From the NCBI GenBank assembly GCA_009782175.1, contig WRKR01000034.1, positions 1 through 34,496 on the forward strand: DNA of 34,496 bases, given 5' to 3'. The notes under the pieces were generated by a model. It saw only the letters and a list, made by a program, of their open reading frames with translations. It searched no databases and was not told the DNA's origin. The stretch comes from Cystobacterineae bacterium (lineage in GTDB: Bacteria; Myxococcota; Myxococcia; Myxococcales; Myxococcaceae). Position 1 is the stretch's first letter; the number at the start of each line of letters is the position of its first letter. Shown here piece by piece: positions 14,245-23,779 of this stretch. The translations under genes and the position numbers were made by a program.

Positions 14245-16446
14245 ATGACACTTTCGCATATAGCGTTGGCAGCCATGTGTGCAATGACATTTGTGGATGA
14301 AGCAGCGCTCAGGGAGTTTATAGAGACGCGTGCCTATATGCTTGGGCGCCCAAACCAGACGCAATTTTCCCCTCAGGGGGAGGTGCTTTTTTTCTTGAGG
14401 TCCAAACCTGAAGAGGAAGAGCTCAGCCTTTTTGAGTTTGAGTTAGCGACAAAAACGGAGAGGGAGCTTGTCACCGCAAAGCAACTTTTGGGGGACGCAG
14501 CGGAGCAGCTTTCTGTGGAAGAGAAAGCTCAGCGTGAGCGCAGCCGCTCCATGGCGCAGGGGATTGCAAGTTTTGAGTTGTCCGCAGAGGGGAAGCATGT
14601 GTTGTTTTCGCTTTCAGGCGCCTTATATGCTGTGGCGCTTCCAGGTGTTGGGCTTGGAAAGGCTGTGGTTGTGCACTTAGGCCCCAAGACGGGCGCTGCT
14701 TTGAGTGCGGAGTTTTCTCCCGACGGAAAGCATGTTGCCTATGTGAAGGGGTTTGACATTTATGTTGTCAACCTTCAGACACGGCGACACCGCAGGCTGA
14801 CGCGAGGGGGGACTGAAGAACTCAGCCATGGCTTGGCTGAATTTATAGCGCAAGAAGAGTTTGGGCGGGCACAAGGCTATTGGTTTTCTCAAGATGGGAA
14901 GCGCCTTCTTTTTCAGCAGACGGACCACCGGGGCATGGAGCGTTTGGAAGTGGCGAACCCGGCCTCTCCTGAAAGCAAACCCGTTTCCTTTTTCTATCCA
15001 CGGGCTGGCAAACCCAATGCGCGTTTGCGTTTGGGGCTTGTGTCCACATGGGGCGGCCCCATAACCTGGGTGGAGTGGGATAACAAAACCTATCCCTATC
15101 TCATGAATGTGCGTTGGACGAAGGGGGGAAATGTCATTCTCTCGGTGATGAACCGCCCGCAAAACACGCTTGTATTGCTGGAAATAGATGGGCAAACCGG
15201 CAAGCACCGGCGCACTCTCCTGGAAGAGAAAGACGAGGCTTGGGTGAACATAGACCAAAGTTTCCCCGTGTGGCTGCCGGATGACAGTGGTTTTTTCTGG
15301 CGTACAGAAAAAAAGGGTGCACCTGAAATAGAGCTTCGCCTGGCCGATGGGAGACATGTGCAAACGTGGGTGAAGGCTGAGGCCGGTTTTTCTCAATGGG
15401 CAGGCTTTGACAAGAAGCGGCAAACTTTGTTTTTTTCTGGAGGGCCCAACCCAACAGAGCCCAAACTCTATGCGGTGACGCAGGCGCAGGAGCCGAAGTT
15501 GTTTTATGGCAACCCTGGGGAGATGGTTTTTGGGCGTTGGGATGAAAAAGCGCAGCGCATGTTGGTTTCCGCAGTGAGTTTGGAGGCCATGCCGAGGCAG
15601 TGGGTTTTGGATGAGGGAGGCAAAGCGCTTGTTGAAGTGCCCTCTGTTGCAAAGGCGCCCAAGCTTTTTCCGCAGATTGAAATCCGTCAACTCTCGAAGG
15701 GAATTCAGCCGTGGACGCGCATTGTGAAGCCCAAAAATTTCGACGCAAAAAAGCGCTACCCAGTGGTGTTGGAGATATATGGCGGGCCTCATGTCCAGGA
15801 AGTAGTTCAGAGTTGGCCCCGTGCTTTGGGCTTGCAGTGGCTTGCCAACCAGGGTTTTGTGGTGGTGAGTTTTGACGTACAGGGAACGCCGGGTCGCGGC
15901 CGTGCATGGGAGAGGGCCATTTTCCATAATTTTGCAGAGCGCATTTCCAAGGAGCAAGTAGAGGCATTGAAGCAATTGGCCTTGGAGTTTCCCCAAATGG
16001 ACTTGTCAAAGGTAGGGGTGATGGGCTCTTCCTTCGGGGGCTATATGGCAGCCATTTTGTTGATGCGCTACCCGGAAGTGTTTCGTGCGGGTGTGGCCAT
16101 GGCCCCGGTGGTGGACTGGAGGGACTATGACAGTGCCTATACGGAGCGCTATTTGGGCATGCCTGAGGAGCACCCGGAGGTTTATGAGAAGAATTCCGTT
16201 TTAAGCCATGTGGACAAAGCCCAACGCCCTCTGTTGTTGGTGCACGGCACGGCTGATGACAACGTTTATTTTTTTCACACCCTAAAGCTTGCCGACGCCC
16301 TGTTTCGCAAAGGCAAACCCTGTGAGGTGCTGCCCATTGCCAACGCGACACATATGTTGGGCGCTGACAAAGAAATAGGGCAGCGCTTGTGGAAATTGCG
16401 CGCCCAATTTTTTCAAAAGCATTTGCACGAAGGAAACCACCCCTAA
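14245..16446 (+). CDS. Dipeptidyl peptidase IV-like serine peptidase (S9B)
   Basis: The 733-residue protein has an N-terminal beta-propeller with the double-Glu motif AEFIAQEEFGR (Glu204-Glu205), which binds the substrate amino terminus in DPP-IV. The alpha/beta-hydrolase domain carries the nucleophile in GSSFGGYM (Ser596), Asp671 in HGTADDNV and His703 in ATHML. The nucleophile motif is GSSFGG instead of the common GWSYGG. It releases dipeptides, usually X-Pro, from peptide N-termini. The ATG at 14245 follows GGGGAGA closely; an upstream start at 14155 lacks a site. I see no convincing secretion signal, so a cytoplasmic location is possible. It is divergent from dnaX. Confidence 0.92.
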   Translation: MTLSHIALAAMCAMTFVDEAALREFIETRAYMLGRPNQTQFSPQGEVLFFLRSKPEEEELSLFEFELATKTERELVTAKQLLGDAAEQLSVEEKAQRERSRSMAQGIASFELSAEGKHVLFSLSGALYAVALPGVGLGKAVVVHLGPKTGAALSAEFSPDGKHVAYVKGFDIYVVNLQTRRHRRLTRGGTEELSHGLAEFIAQEEFGRAQGYWFSQDGKRLLFQQTDHRGMERLEVANPASPESKPVSFFYPRAGKPNARLRLGLVSTWGGPITWVEWDNKTYPYLMNVRWTKGGNVILSVMNRPQNTLVLLEIDGQTGKHRRTLLEEKDEAWVNIDQSFPVWLPDDSGFFWRTEKKGAPEIELRLADGRHVQTWVKAEAGFSQWAGFDKKRQTLFFSGGPNPTEPKLYAVTQAQEPKLFYGNPGEMVFGRWDEKAQRMLVSAVSLEAMPRQWVLDEGGKALVEVPSVAKAPKLFPQIEIRQLSKGIQPWTRIVKPKNFDAKKRYPVVLEIYGGPHVQEVVQSWPRALGLQWLANQGFVVVSFDVQGTPGRGRAWERAIFHNFAERISKEQVEALKQLALEFPQMDLSKVGVMGSSFGGYMAAILLMRYPEVFRAGVAMAPVVDWRDYDSAYTERYLGMPEEHPEVYEKNSVLSHVDKAQRPLLLVHGTADDNVYFFHTLKLADALFRKGKPCEVLPIANATHMLGADKEIGQRLWKLRAQFFQKHLHEGNHP

Positions 16447-16536
16447 CTCCTTTTCCATTTCAACCGAAAAAGGGTCCGTCCCATGTGCCGCCATTGGAGG
16501 GAATGGTGTTGAAAGCTTTGCCCTTAGAAAACCGGC

Positions 16537-16941
16537 CTATATTCTTTTGAGCAAGCGCGTGTTGCTGACATAAAGCGCCCCCAAAAGGACAAGAATGGCC
16601 AATGAATAAATCAGCGTACTCATTGGGTGCTCATGGTCGACAATAATCAACCGGACAATGGCCGTAACACCAATATAGACAAAATAGCGCAACGGGAAAT
16701 GGAGTTTTGACTCAAAATATTTTGCAATAAGCGCGATAAATTCAAAATAGAGAAACCAGATGATGATGGCGCCAATGGTTTCATGGCCGTTGTAAGCTGG
16801 GTGGTTTTTGGTGAGGATGGTGAGCAATACCCAGGTGGCCTTAAGCAAAAAGCCAGACAAAATGATGGCCAATGCGAAAAGCAAGCATGAGAGCAAACGT
16901 TTCATGAATTTTGAGAGTGTTTTCGGTGTTATTTTCTTCAT
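16537..16941 (-). CDS. psiE: Phosphate-starvation-inducible PsiE family membrane protein
   Basis: The 134-residue form starting at the ATG 16941 matches the E. coli PsiE length. The second half is strikingly close to it: [39 protein letters not shown] and LIYSLAIL. Four membrane segments are predicted by eye. The function of PsiE is not known; in E. coli its gene responds to phosphate starvation. The longer frame from 17178 has no similarity in its first 79 residues and is rejected. It lies between the convergent peptidase gene and the sirtuin gene. Confidence 0.9.
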   Translation of the reverse strand: MKKITPKTLSKFMKRLLSCLLFALAIILSGFLLKATWVLLTILTKNHPAYNGHETIGAIIIWFLYFEFIALIAKYFESKLHFPLRYFVYIGVTAIVRLIIVDHEHPMSTLIYSLAILVLLGALYVSNTRLLKRI

Positions 16942-17181
16942 GTTTGCCTGCGCATTAGCCGTGCAATGTGTCACCCAAATGGCAGGAAAGTTGCGCTTAG
17001 GGCAGTTCAAACTTCTATCCCTCTTCATCCATGTTGAAGAGATTCTGGTTTCAAAGTGGAGAGAAACGCTCAAGGAAGGCTTTGGCTGGGGGTTATCAAC
17101 ACATAAACCAGCATCAACATATAAGCCCCATTGTGCACAAGGGAGGTGAGGAGGTGAGTTGGCCCATCCCTCATGCAAAAC

Positions 17182-17874
17182 TCAACATTCGGTTAATATT
17201 TTTTTTAGCTGCTCCATTCCGACAGTTGCCTTTTCTCGAATGGTTATTATTTCGCGTCCCGGATAGCTTATTTCGTTTGGGTCCACCAGATAAATAGGCG
17301 CTTGGGGGGCAGCATATTCAACCAATCCAGCAGCGGGATAGACGTTGAGGGATGTGCCAATAATCAGCACCATATCAGCCAGGGCTATGGCCTCTGCTGC
17401 CTGACTCATCATCGGCACCGCTTCGCCAAACCAAACAATGTGCGGCCTCAATGGGCTTCCATCCGGCGCTTTTTCTCCCCACTCTATGGGGCGGTATCCA
17501 ATGTCCACAACCCACTCAGGGTTGGTGGAGCTGCGTGCTTTGGTGAGCTCGCCATGCAGGTGGAGTATTTTTGAGCTTCCGGCACGCTCATGCAAATTGT
17601 CCACATTTTGCGTCACCACCGTGAGGTCAAATTTTTTTTCCAACTCGGCCAAAATATGGTGAGCGGCATTCGGCTCAACGCCTTCAAGTTGTTTTCGTCG
17701 CTCATTATAAAAGCGCAACATGAGTTGCGGATTTTTGCGCCACCCCTCAATGCTGGCCACCTCCCTCACCTCATGCTTTTCCCACAAGCCACCCGAATCT
17801 CTAAAAGTCATTATTCCACTCTCAGCGCTTATTCCCGCACCCGTTAATGCGACTATTTTTTTTAAGGCCTTCAT
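17182..17874 (-). CDS. cobB: NAD-dependent protein deacylase (sirtuin), zinc-less type
   Basis: The 230-residue protein has the NAD-binding motif GAGISAESGIMTFRD (12-26), TQNVDNLHE (88-96) and the catalytic His107 in LHLHGEL. Also present are PHIVWFGEAVP and GTSLNVYPAAG. The four zinc-binding cysteines of most sirtuins are missing: the segment after the catalytic His (ARSSTNPEWV onward) has none. This is known in a bacterial subgroup whose zinc site was lost, so it is not evidence of inactivation. It removes acyl groups from lysines. The gene stands alone, with psiE downstream in the same direction. Confidence 0.92.
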   Translation of the reverse strand: MKALKKIVALTGAGISAESGIMTFRDSGGLWEKHEVREVASIEGWRKNPQLMLRFYNERRKQLEGVEPNAAHHILAELEKKFDLTVVTQNVDNLHERAGSSKILHLHGELTKARSSTNPEWVVDIGYRPIEWGEKAPDGSPLRPHIVWFGEAVPMMSQAAEAIALADMVLIIGTSLNVYPAAGLVEYAAPQAPIYLVDPNEISYPGREIITIREKATVGMEQLKKILTEC

Positions 17875-18194
17875 TGGTTTTTATTCCCGCAAAGCGTTTC
17901 AGGTTTTTGAAAATGAGAAAGGGCTCCGCCCTAACATAAGCCTTGTCCTTTTGCAGCACAATGCACTTGGCTGTCTCCATAGAGAGGCAGGCAATGAAGA
18001 AGCGTTTTTGCAGCACAAAACCAGCGCAAAAAATGTTGGGGCATGGCCATTCGGGTGAAAGCCTGGCTTAAAACTTCAGGCCAAAACCAAAACAGTTTCT
18101 ATTTGCATTGGAAATGGCATGGAGGCTTGTTAACGCTTGTCGGCAGGTTTTTGCCCCATTTTTTCACCCCATTGCTTAAACAGCGCCACGCCTT
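17875..18194. other. Divergent intergenic region, no gene seen
   Basis: This 320-bp stretch separates the sirtuin (minus) from the permease (plus) and must hold both promoters. A small hairpin AGGGC-TCC-GCCCT (17920-17932) followed on the minus strand by a T-rich run could act as a weak terminator or attenuator. Another short one is GCCTG/CAGGC (18061-18081). The short frames here have no ribosome sites or recognisable content. Confidence 0.4.
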
Positions 18195-19490
18195 ATGACG
18201 GTTTCTGTTTTAAAAACTTTGTTTTCACAACGCATGCTGGTTTGCGTCTTCACGGGCTTTTCTTCGGGGCTTCCCCTCTATTTGCTGCATAACCTCGTCC
18301 AGGTCTGGCTTAAAACCGAAGGCCTGAGTTTGCGTGCCATTGGTGCTTTTGTATTGGCTCAGCTTCCATATGCCTTGAAGTTTTTGTGGGCGCCTTTGTT
18401 GGATTGTTATGCCTTGCCATGGCTTGGACGTCGCCGCGGTTGGATGGTGGTTTTTCATATTTTGCTGCTTGGCGTTATTGCATGGATGGGACGTCTGTCG
18501 TTGAAGGAAGAGCTTTTGTGGCTTGTCATATTGACGACAGGGGTGGCATTTTTGTCGGCCTCATTGGATGTTGTGCTGGATGCATTTCGCCGAAACCTCC
18601 TGCCTGACGTTGAGCAGGAGATGGGCAACACCATTCACGTCAACGCCTATAAAATGGCCAGTTTGGTGCCAGGCTCGCTGGCACTTGTGCTTTCTGGGTG
18701 GTTGTCATGGCCGCAGGTTTTTTTAATAACCGCCTTGTTTATGCTGCCAGGCCTTCTGATGACGCTGCTTGTGAGTGAGCCGCGCGCCTCTTTGCGTGCG
18801 CCAAGGAGTTTGCGCGAGGCGGTGGTTGAGCCGTTTTATGAGTTGCTCTCCCGTTATGGTCGGAAAGCGACCATAACCCTCTTCAGCTTTATATTGCTCT
18901 ATAAACTGGGTGACTCTTTGTGTACCTCGCTTGCCACGGCGTTTTATATGGAGATGGGCTATAGCCCTGAGCACATTGGCCTGGTTGCCAAACATGCCAG
19001 CCTGTGGCCCAGTGTTGTTGGCGGCATGCTTGGCGGCATGTTGATGATGAAGGTGGGGGTGAACCGGGCGCTGTGGATATTTGGTGTTTTGCAAGCCGTT
19101 GCCATTTTGGGTTTTGCCAAGCTCGCCCATTTGGGCACAGCGCCTGTGGATGCCACGCGCTTGTGGTTGCTTGCCGGCGTCAGCGGTTTTGAGGCGCTGG
19201 GTGCTGGTTTGGGCACTGCCGCCGTCGTCTCATTCCTCGCGCGCACCACACACCCGGCCTATGTCGCCACCCAATTTGCATTGCTGAGCAGCCTGCCGGC
19301 AATCCCAAGAATATTTTTCAACGCCAGCGCCGGTTGGCTGGTGGAAGACTTGGGGCTAGGTTGGACTAACTTTTTCTTCATCTGCTTTGTGTTGGCACTG
19401 CCCGGCATGTTGTTGCTGTTTAAAGTCGCCCCCTGGAATGGCTCCCCCCCGGCCAGCCCTTCTGTCGGGGGGCCCTCCTCTTCTTTTTGA
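18195..19490 (+). CDS. ampG: AmpG-type muropeptide permease (MFS)
   Basis: The 431-residue protein has about 12 hydrophobic segments. It shows the AmpG start pattern FSSGLPLYLLHN, followed by LRAIGAFVLAQLPYALKFLWAPLLD. The pattern LDVVLDAFRRNLLP and a central loop follow, and the second half has LYKLGDSL and AYVATQFALLSSLPAIPR. AmpG imports anhydro-muropeptides released during wall turnover for recycling. No strong ribosome site precedes the ATG. The last 18 residues (Ser/Pro-rich) are encoded by the stem of a terminator-like hairpin. No ampD or nagZ is nearby. Confidence 0.9.
   Translation: MTVSVLKTLFSQRMLVCVFTGFSSGLPLYLLHNLVQVWLKTEGLSLRAIGAFVLAQLPYALKFLWAPLLDCYALPWLGRRRGWMVVFHILLLGVIAWMGRLSLKEELLWLVILTTGVAFLSASLDVVLDAFRRNLLPDVEQEMGNTIHVNAYKMASLVPGSLALVLSGWLSWPQVFLITALFMLPGLLMTLLVSEPRASLRAPRSLREAVVEPFYELLSRYGRKATITLFSFILLYKLGDSLCTSLATAFYMEMGYSPEHIGLVAKHASLWPSVVGGMLGGMLMMKVGVNRALWIFGVLQAVAILGFAKLAHLGTAPVDATRLWLLAGVSGFEALGAGLGTAAVVSFLARTTHPAYVATQFALLSSLPAIPRIFFNASAGWLVEDLGLGWTNFFFICFVLALPGMLLLFKVAPWNGSPPASPSVGGPSSSF
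19444..19488 (+). terminator. Possible terminator overlapping the ampG 3' end
   Basis: CCCCCCG (19445-19451) pairs with CGGGGGG (19466-19472) around a 14-nt loop, and a T-rich stretch (CTTCTTTTT) follows just before the TGA. If used, it would end transcription inside the last codons, so it may serve only as an mRNA 3' end. Confidence 0.4.
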
Positions 19491-19528
19491 GGGGAGAGGG
19501 AGAAAAGTGCCAGCGAAAAACAGTTGGG

Positions 19529-20752
19529 TTAGATGCCAAGCAACATGCGCTCTGGGGCTTCAATACACTCTTTAATGCGCACCAAAAACAAGACGGCTTC
19601 GCGGCCGTCGATGACGCGATGATCATAAGAAAGCGCCAAATACATGACGGGCCTGACAACCACTTGCCCATTGCGCACCACTGCGCGCTCCACAATGTTG
19701 TGCATGCCGAGGATGGCGGTTTGAGGCGGGTTGAGGATGGGTGTTGAGAGCATGGAGCCGAAAATGCCGCCATTGGAAATGGTGAAAGTCCCCCCTTGGA
19801 GCTCCGCGAGGGTGAGCTTGTCATTGCGCGCACGCACGCCAAAGTCAGCAATGGTTTTTTCAAGCTCATCCAAGCTTTGTTGCTGCGCATTTCGCACAAT
19901 GGGGACAACCAAGCCGCGAGAGCCGGAGACAGCGACGCCAATGTCATAATAGCGTTTGAAGACAAGCTCCTCGCCTTCCATGGAAGTGTTGACTTGAGGG
20001 AATGCATTCAGCGCTTCCACAGCGGCTTTGACGAAGAAACTCATATAGCCGAGTTTGACGCCATGCTTTTTTTGGAAAATATCGCCATAGGTTTTGCGCA
20101 AAGCCATCAACTCGCCCATGTCTACCTCGTTGAAGGTGGTGAGGATGGCGGCCTGGGCTTGTGCGTGCAGCAAGCGCTCCGCAACACGTTTGCGCAGCGG
20201 TGTTATTTTGACGCGCTCTTCCCTTTGGAAAAAAGGTATTTGTTGCGCGAGGGGAGCGGGAGAAAAAGCCTGGAGAGGTGCAGAGGCCAGTGAAGGTTGG
20301 GCAGCGGCTTTGGCTATGTCCTCTTTGCGTATACGTCCCTGGGGGCCGGAGCCTTGAATTGTAGAAGTGTTGATGCCTTTCTCTTCGGCCATGCGTTTGG
20401 CCACCGGCGTTATGGAAGGCGTTTTTTGTATGCTGGAGGCGGGGGCCTGAATGAGGGCCGAAGCAGCGGCAGCAGGAGGAGCGGGAGAGGGGGAGGGGGC
20501 GGTGGCGACAACACCCCCTTCGGAGATGGTGCCCAAAACATCGCCAATTTTGACTTTGGAGCCCTCTGGAAAAGCAATGGAGGCCAAGGTGCCCGCTGTG
20601 GGGGCGACAACGTCAATGGTAATTTTGTCGGTTTCAAGAGAGACGAGGGCCTCGTCAACCGCAACAGCCTCGCCAATTTGTTTATTCCACTTTGCGACAA
20701 CGGCTTCAGAAATGGATTCTCCCAGGGTGGGGACTTTCAATTCAACGGACAT
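19529..20752 (-). CDS. sucB: 2-oxoglutarate dehydrogenase E2, dihydrolipoyl succinyltransferase
   Basis: The 407-residue protein has one lipoyl domain with Lys43 in [11 protein letters not shown] Pro/Ala linker comes next, then an E3-binding domain with [13 protein letters not shown] and [11 protein letters not shown] (about 132-165), and a catalytic domain ending in the active-site motif SYDHRVIDG (His378). GAGGAAA precedes the ATG. It starts 11 bases inside the end of sucA, so the two are coupled. The complex converts 2-oxoglutarate to succinyl-CoA in the TCA cycle. The E3 gene (lpd) is not in this window. Confidence 0.97.
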   Translation of the reverse strand: MSVELKVPTLGESISEAVVAKWNKQIGEAVAVDEALVSLETDKITIDVVAPTAGTLASIAFPEGSKVKIGDVLGTISEGGVVATAPSPSPAPPAAAASALIQAPASSIQKTPSITPVAKRMAEEKGINTSTIQGSGPQGRIRKEDIAKAAAQPSLASAPLQAFSPAPLAQQIPFFQREERVKITPLRKRVAERLLHAQAQAAILTTFNEVDMGELMALRKTYGDIFQKKHGVKLGYMSFFVKAAVEALNAFPQVNTSMEGEELVFKRYYDIGVAVSGSRGLVVPIVRNAQQQSLDELEKTIADFGVRARNDKLTLAELQGGTFTISNGGIFGSMLSTPILNPPQTAILGMHNIVERAVVRNGQVVVRPVMYLALSYDHRVIDGREAVLFLVRIKECIEAPERMLLGI

Positions 20753-23540
20753 GGTTTCCTCGCTTCAATGCTTCTTCAACCAACAACTTCTGCTCCAACT
20801 CGTGGGTTTGCACATAGCCCGTTGAAGGGCTGGCGCTGGCCTCCCGGCCCACATAGCGCAACTTGGCTTTGCTGCCCACGTGCGCGAGGATTTCGGGCAA
20901 AACTCTCTGCATATAATACCATGCCCCCATGTTTTGAGGCTCCTCCTGCACCCAAAGCACCTCACTCAATTGGGGCATGCTTTGAAACACCGCAGACAAC
21001 TCCTCGGTGTCCAGAGGATAGAGTTGCTCAATGCGCACCAGAGCCACCCGGGTGTCCTTGGCGTTTTTGCGAGCTTTGGCCAATTCAAAATAGACTTTGC
21101 CGATGCACAAAATGAGGCGATCTACCTGGGCAAGTGCAATGCTGCTGTCCACTTCGGGAATCATTCTCCGGAAAGTACCCGAGGTAAAAGCGGACATGGG
21201 GGAGGTGGCCTCCGCCAGGCGAAGCAAACTTTTGGGAGATATGAGGATGAGGGGTTTTCTCCACGGGAGAAAAAACTGTTCCCGCAGGAGGTGGAAAAAT
21301 TGTGCGGCATTGCTGGGGACACAGACGCGAATGTTGTTTTCTGCCGCCAGCACCAAAAAGCGCTCAATGCGTCCCGAAGAGTGCTCCGGGCCCACGCCTT
21401 CATAGCCGTGTGGCAAAATCAGGACAATGCCTGACATGCGTCGCCACTTGTCTTCTCCCGTAGCAATAAACTGGTCGATAAACACCTGGGCGCAGTTGAC
21501 GAAGTCCCCAAACTGTGCCTCCCAAATAACCAGCTGATCCGGCGCGTCGAGGCTATAGCCATATTCAAAGCCCAGGCAACCGGCCTCAGAGAGGGGGCTA
21601 TTGACGAGGACGAAGGGGGTGGAGCTGCCAAGCCCGTCAAGCACATGGTGCTCAGCCCCACTTGCGGTACAGTGGACGACGGCCTGGCGGTGTGCGAAGG
21701 TGCCGCGCTCCGTGTCTTGTCCGGTGAGGCGAAAGCTGTGGCCTTCAGAGAGCAAGCTGGCATAGGCGAGCATTTCTGCTGCGCCCCAGTCGAGGTTTTC
21801 CTGGCCGAGCGCCATTTTTTTGCGGCGCTCCAGGAGGCGGGCAATGCCGGGGTGGGGGACAAAGCCTTCAGGGAGATGGGAGAGGGTATTAAGCCAGGAG
21901 ACGAGGTGCTCCTGTTTCACAGCAGTAGGGACGCGAAGCTTCATATTCCAAGGGGCGGAATAATTTTTCCAAAGGCCCTTTCCCGAGGGAATTTCCGGCA
22001 GCCTTCGGTTGGCCTTTGCATTTTCATAGGCCTTTGCGAAATGCGCATTGGCTTTGGCCAGGAGCGCATCGGCTTCTTCCTGGCTGGCATGGCCTTGTTG
22101 AATGAGGCTTTTGGCATAGAGGGCCCTGGGGCTTGGGTGCTTGCGAATCAGCTCATACATTTTGGGTTGAGTGAAGGCCGGCTCATCGCCTTCGTTGTGG
22201 CCATATTTGCGATAGCAAACCATGTCAATGACGACGTCGGTGCCGAAGCGCTGGCGATATTCTATGGCCAGTTGTGCGGCATAGACGCAAGACTCTGGGT
22301 CATCGCCGTTGACGTGGAAGATGGGAATATCGACGGCGCGAGCCATGTCCGTGCAATAGGGAGAGAGGCGGCCGCGCGCCTGAGGGGCTGCGGTTGTATA
22401 GCCCAGTTGGTTGTTGACGACAATGTGCAGAGTGCCGCCCGTGGAATAGTGTTTCAGCTCGCACAAGTTGAGGACTTCAATGACAAGGCCTTGTGCGGAG
22501 AAGGCGCCGTCGCCGTTGATGCAGATGGGGAGGACGGCGTGCTCGCTGCCGGGCCCTAAGCGTTGTTGTTTGGCGCGCACGCGGCCTTCGACGACGGCGT
22601 GGACGAAGCCCAGGTGGCTTGGGTTATAGCAAAGCGTCAGGTGCATGTTTTCGCCGCCGATGCGAAGGTCGCACGAGGCCCCCAGGTGGTATTTCACATC
22701 CCCTGTGTGAAAAAAGTCCTCCGGGTTGGGAGGTCCGGCAAACTCATTATAAATGTCTTCGGCGGGTTTTTGGATGACATTGGTGAGAACGTTGAGGCGC
22801 CCGCGGTGTGTCATGCCGAAGACCGCTTCTCGGATGCCCAAGTGTGCGCCCGTGGCCAGGGCTGCATCCAGCATGGGAATTAAGCTGTCTGCGCCCTCAA
22901 TGGAGAAGCGTTTGACGGCTTGGAATTTGGTGTTGGCCAGCGTCTCAAAAGCCTCAGCCATGCCCAGCCGCTCGAGTATATGCAGCTGTTGCTCTCGGGT
23001 GGCCTTGAGGGTGGCTGCTGTTTGCTCCAGGCGGTTTTGGAGCCACAGGCGGCGCTCCGTATTGCGGATATGAATGAATTCTATGCCGATGCGTGTTGTC
23101 CATGTTTCCCAAAGTTCCGCGAGGGCGTCCTTGAGGCGGATGGGGGTTTGGCGCAGCAAAATTTCGCTTTCCAGCTCCTCGGAGGTGAATTGGCTGGGCC
23201 TTGCCAACTCCAGCTCCGTAACACCGGGGTTAGGGGTTGTCCAAACACCCAAGGGGTCCAACTGCACTTTGAGGTGTCCGAAGCGGCGCAGTGCATTTGC
23301 GGCGGCGTTAAATTTTGCTTGAAGCGTTGGGTGCTGTGGCGTGGCGCTTATTTTTTTGGACTTAAAGGCGCTATGGTCAACGCGGACGAGGGGGACGCCC
23401 TCGTTGCCCAGGGGTGCAAAAAGCTCTTCCCAGGAAGCATCCACCTGGCTTGGGTCCTCGAGGTATTGGGCATAGAGGGACTCCATAAATTCTATATTGG
23501 AGCCATTGAAGAGGGAGTCGAAAACCTTTGAGTTGGGCAT
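20742..23540 (-). CDS. sucA: 2-oxoglutarate dehydrogenase E1
   Basis: The 932-residue thiamine-diphosphate enzyme matches the E. coli SucA length. It has the N-terminal segment [16 protein letters not shown], the core motifs [11 protein letters not shown] and [10 protein letters not shown], the ThDP motif GDGAFSAQG and the signature [16 protein letters not shown]. In the C-terminal domain EEPQNMGAW precedes the stop. It decarboxylates 2-oxoglutarate and passes the succinyl group to SucB. No good ribosome site precedes the ATG at 23540. The gene is divergent from fabI across a 239-bp region with a 17-bp repeat. Long plus-strand frames opposite it are shadows. Confidence 0.97.
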   Translation of the reverse strand: MPNSKVFDSLFNGSNIEFMESLYAQYLEDPSQVDASWEELFAPLGNEGVPLVRVDHSAFKSKKISATPQHPTLQAKFNAAANALRRFGHLKVQLDPLGVWTTPNPGVTELELARPSQFTSEELESEILLRQTPIRLKDALAELWETWTTRIGIEFIHIRNTERRLWLQNRLEQTAATLKATREQQLHILERLGMAEAFETLANTKFQAVKRFSIEGADSLIPMLDAALATGAHLGIREAVFGMTHRGRLNVLTNVIQKPAEDIYNEFAGPPNPEDFFHTGDVKYHLGASCDLRIGGENMHLTLCYNPSHLGFVHAVVEGRVRAKQQRLGPGSEHAVLPICINGDGAFSAQGLVIEVLNLCELKHYSTGGTLHIVVNNQLGYTTAAPQARGRLSPYCTDMARAVDIPIFHVNGDDPESCVYAAQLAIEYRQRFGTDVVIDMVCYRKYGHNEGDEPAFTQPKMYELIRKHPSPRALYAKSLIQQGHASQEEADALLAKANAHFAKAYENAKANRRLPEIPSGKGLWKNYSAPWNMKLRVPTAVKQEHLVSWLNTLSHLPEGFVPHPGIARLLERRKKMALGQENLDWGAAEMLAYASLLSEGHSFRLTGQDTERGTFAHRQAVVHCTASGAEHHVLDGLGSSTPFVLVNSPLSEAGCLGFEYGYSLDAPDQLVIWEAQFGDFVNCAQVFIDQFIATGEDKWRRMSGIVLILPHGYEGVGPEHSSGRIERFLVLAAENNIRVCVPSNAAQFFHLLREQFFLPWRKPLILISPKSLLRLAEATSPMSAFTSGTFRRMIPEVDSSIALAQVDRLILCIGKVYFELAKARKNAKDTRVALVRIEQLYPLDTEELSAVFQSMPQLSEVLWVQEEPQNMGAWYYMQRVLPEILAHVGSKAKLRYVGREASASPSTGYVQTHELEQKLLVEEALKRGNHVR

Positions 23541-23605
23541 GATGATGAAGTAAGGGCAGACGGAAAATGTGGTGTGAGAGGGGGCAGCAGCAAAAAGTTA
23601 AGGTT

Positions 23606-23643
23606 GAAGCTAAGAAGACATGGAAGCTAAGAAGACATGGAAG
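23606..23643. repeat. 17-bp direct repeat in the sucA/fabI divergent region
   Basis: GAAGCTAAGAAGACATG occurs twice, exactly, at 23606-23622 and 23623-23639, and a third copy begins (GAAG). It lies 66 to 100 bp upstream of the sucA start and could be an operator or a small minisatellite. Confidence 0.8.
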
Positions 23644-23663
23644 AAAATACTCGTAATTTTCGG

Positions 23664-23690
23664 TTGTAGCTAGAATCTATTATTTATAAC
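23664..23690 (+). promoter_or_regulatory. Candidate fabI promoter
   Basis: TTGTAG (23664-23669) and TATAAC (23685-23690) are separated by 15 bp, shorter than the ideal 17, in an A+T-rich patch 90 bp before fabI. This is a weak call. Confidence 0.25.
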
Positions 23691-23768
23691 CCACGCAACA
23701 GCCAATGCTTGTACTAATGCCCTTTAGATACCCTTAAACCACATGCGCTCATATGCAACATGTGTGAC

Positions 23769-23774
23769 GGAGGA
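23769..23774 (+). promoter_or_regulatory. Ribosome binding site of fabI
   Basis: GGAGGA lies five bases before the ATG at 23780 and decides that start. Confidence 0.8.
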
Positions 23775-23779
23775 AAGTT

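Noticed and set aside
14677-15996. 439- and 405-codon minus-strand frames opposite the dipeptidyl peptidase
   Set aside because: They are shadows of a gene with intact catalytic triad; no ribosome sites or families.
16942-17178. N-terminal extension of psiE by 79 codons
   Set aside because: No similarity to PsiE, and the shorter form matches the family length.
21645-22559. 304-codon plus-strand frame opposite sucA
   Set aside because: Antisense shadow of a fully conserved E1 gene.
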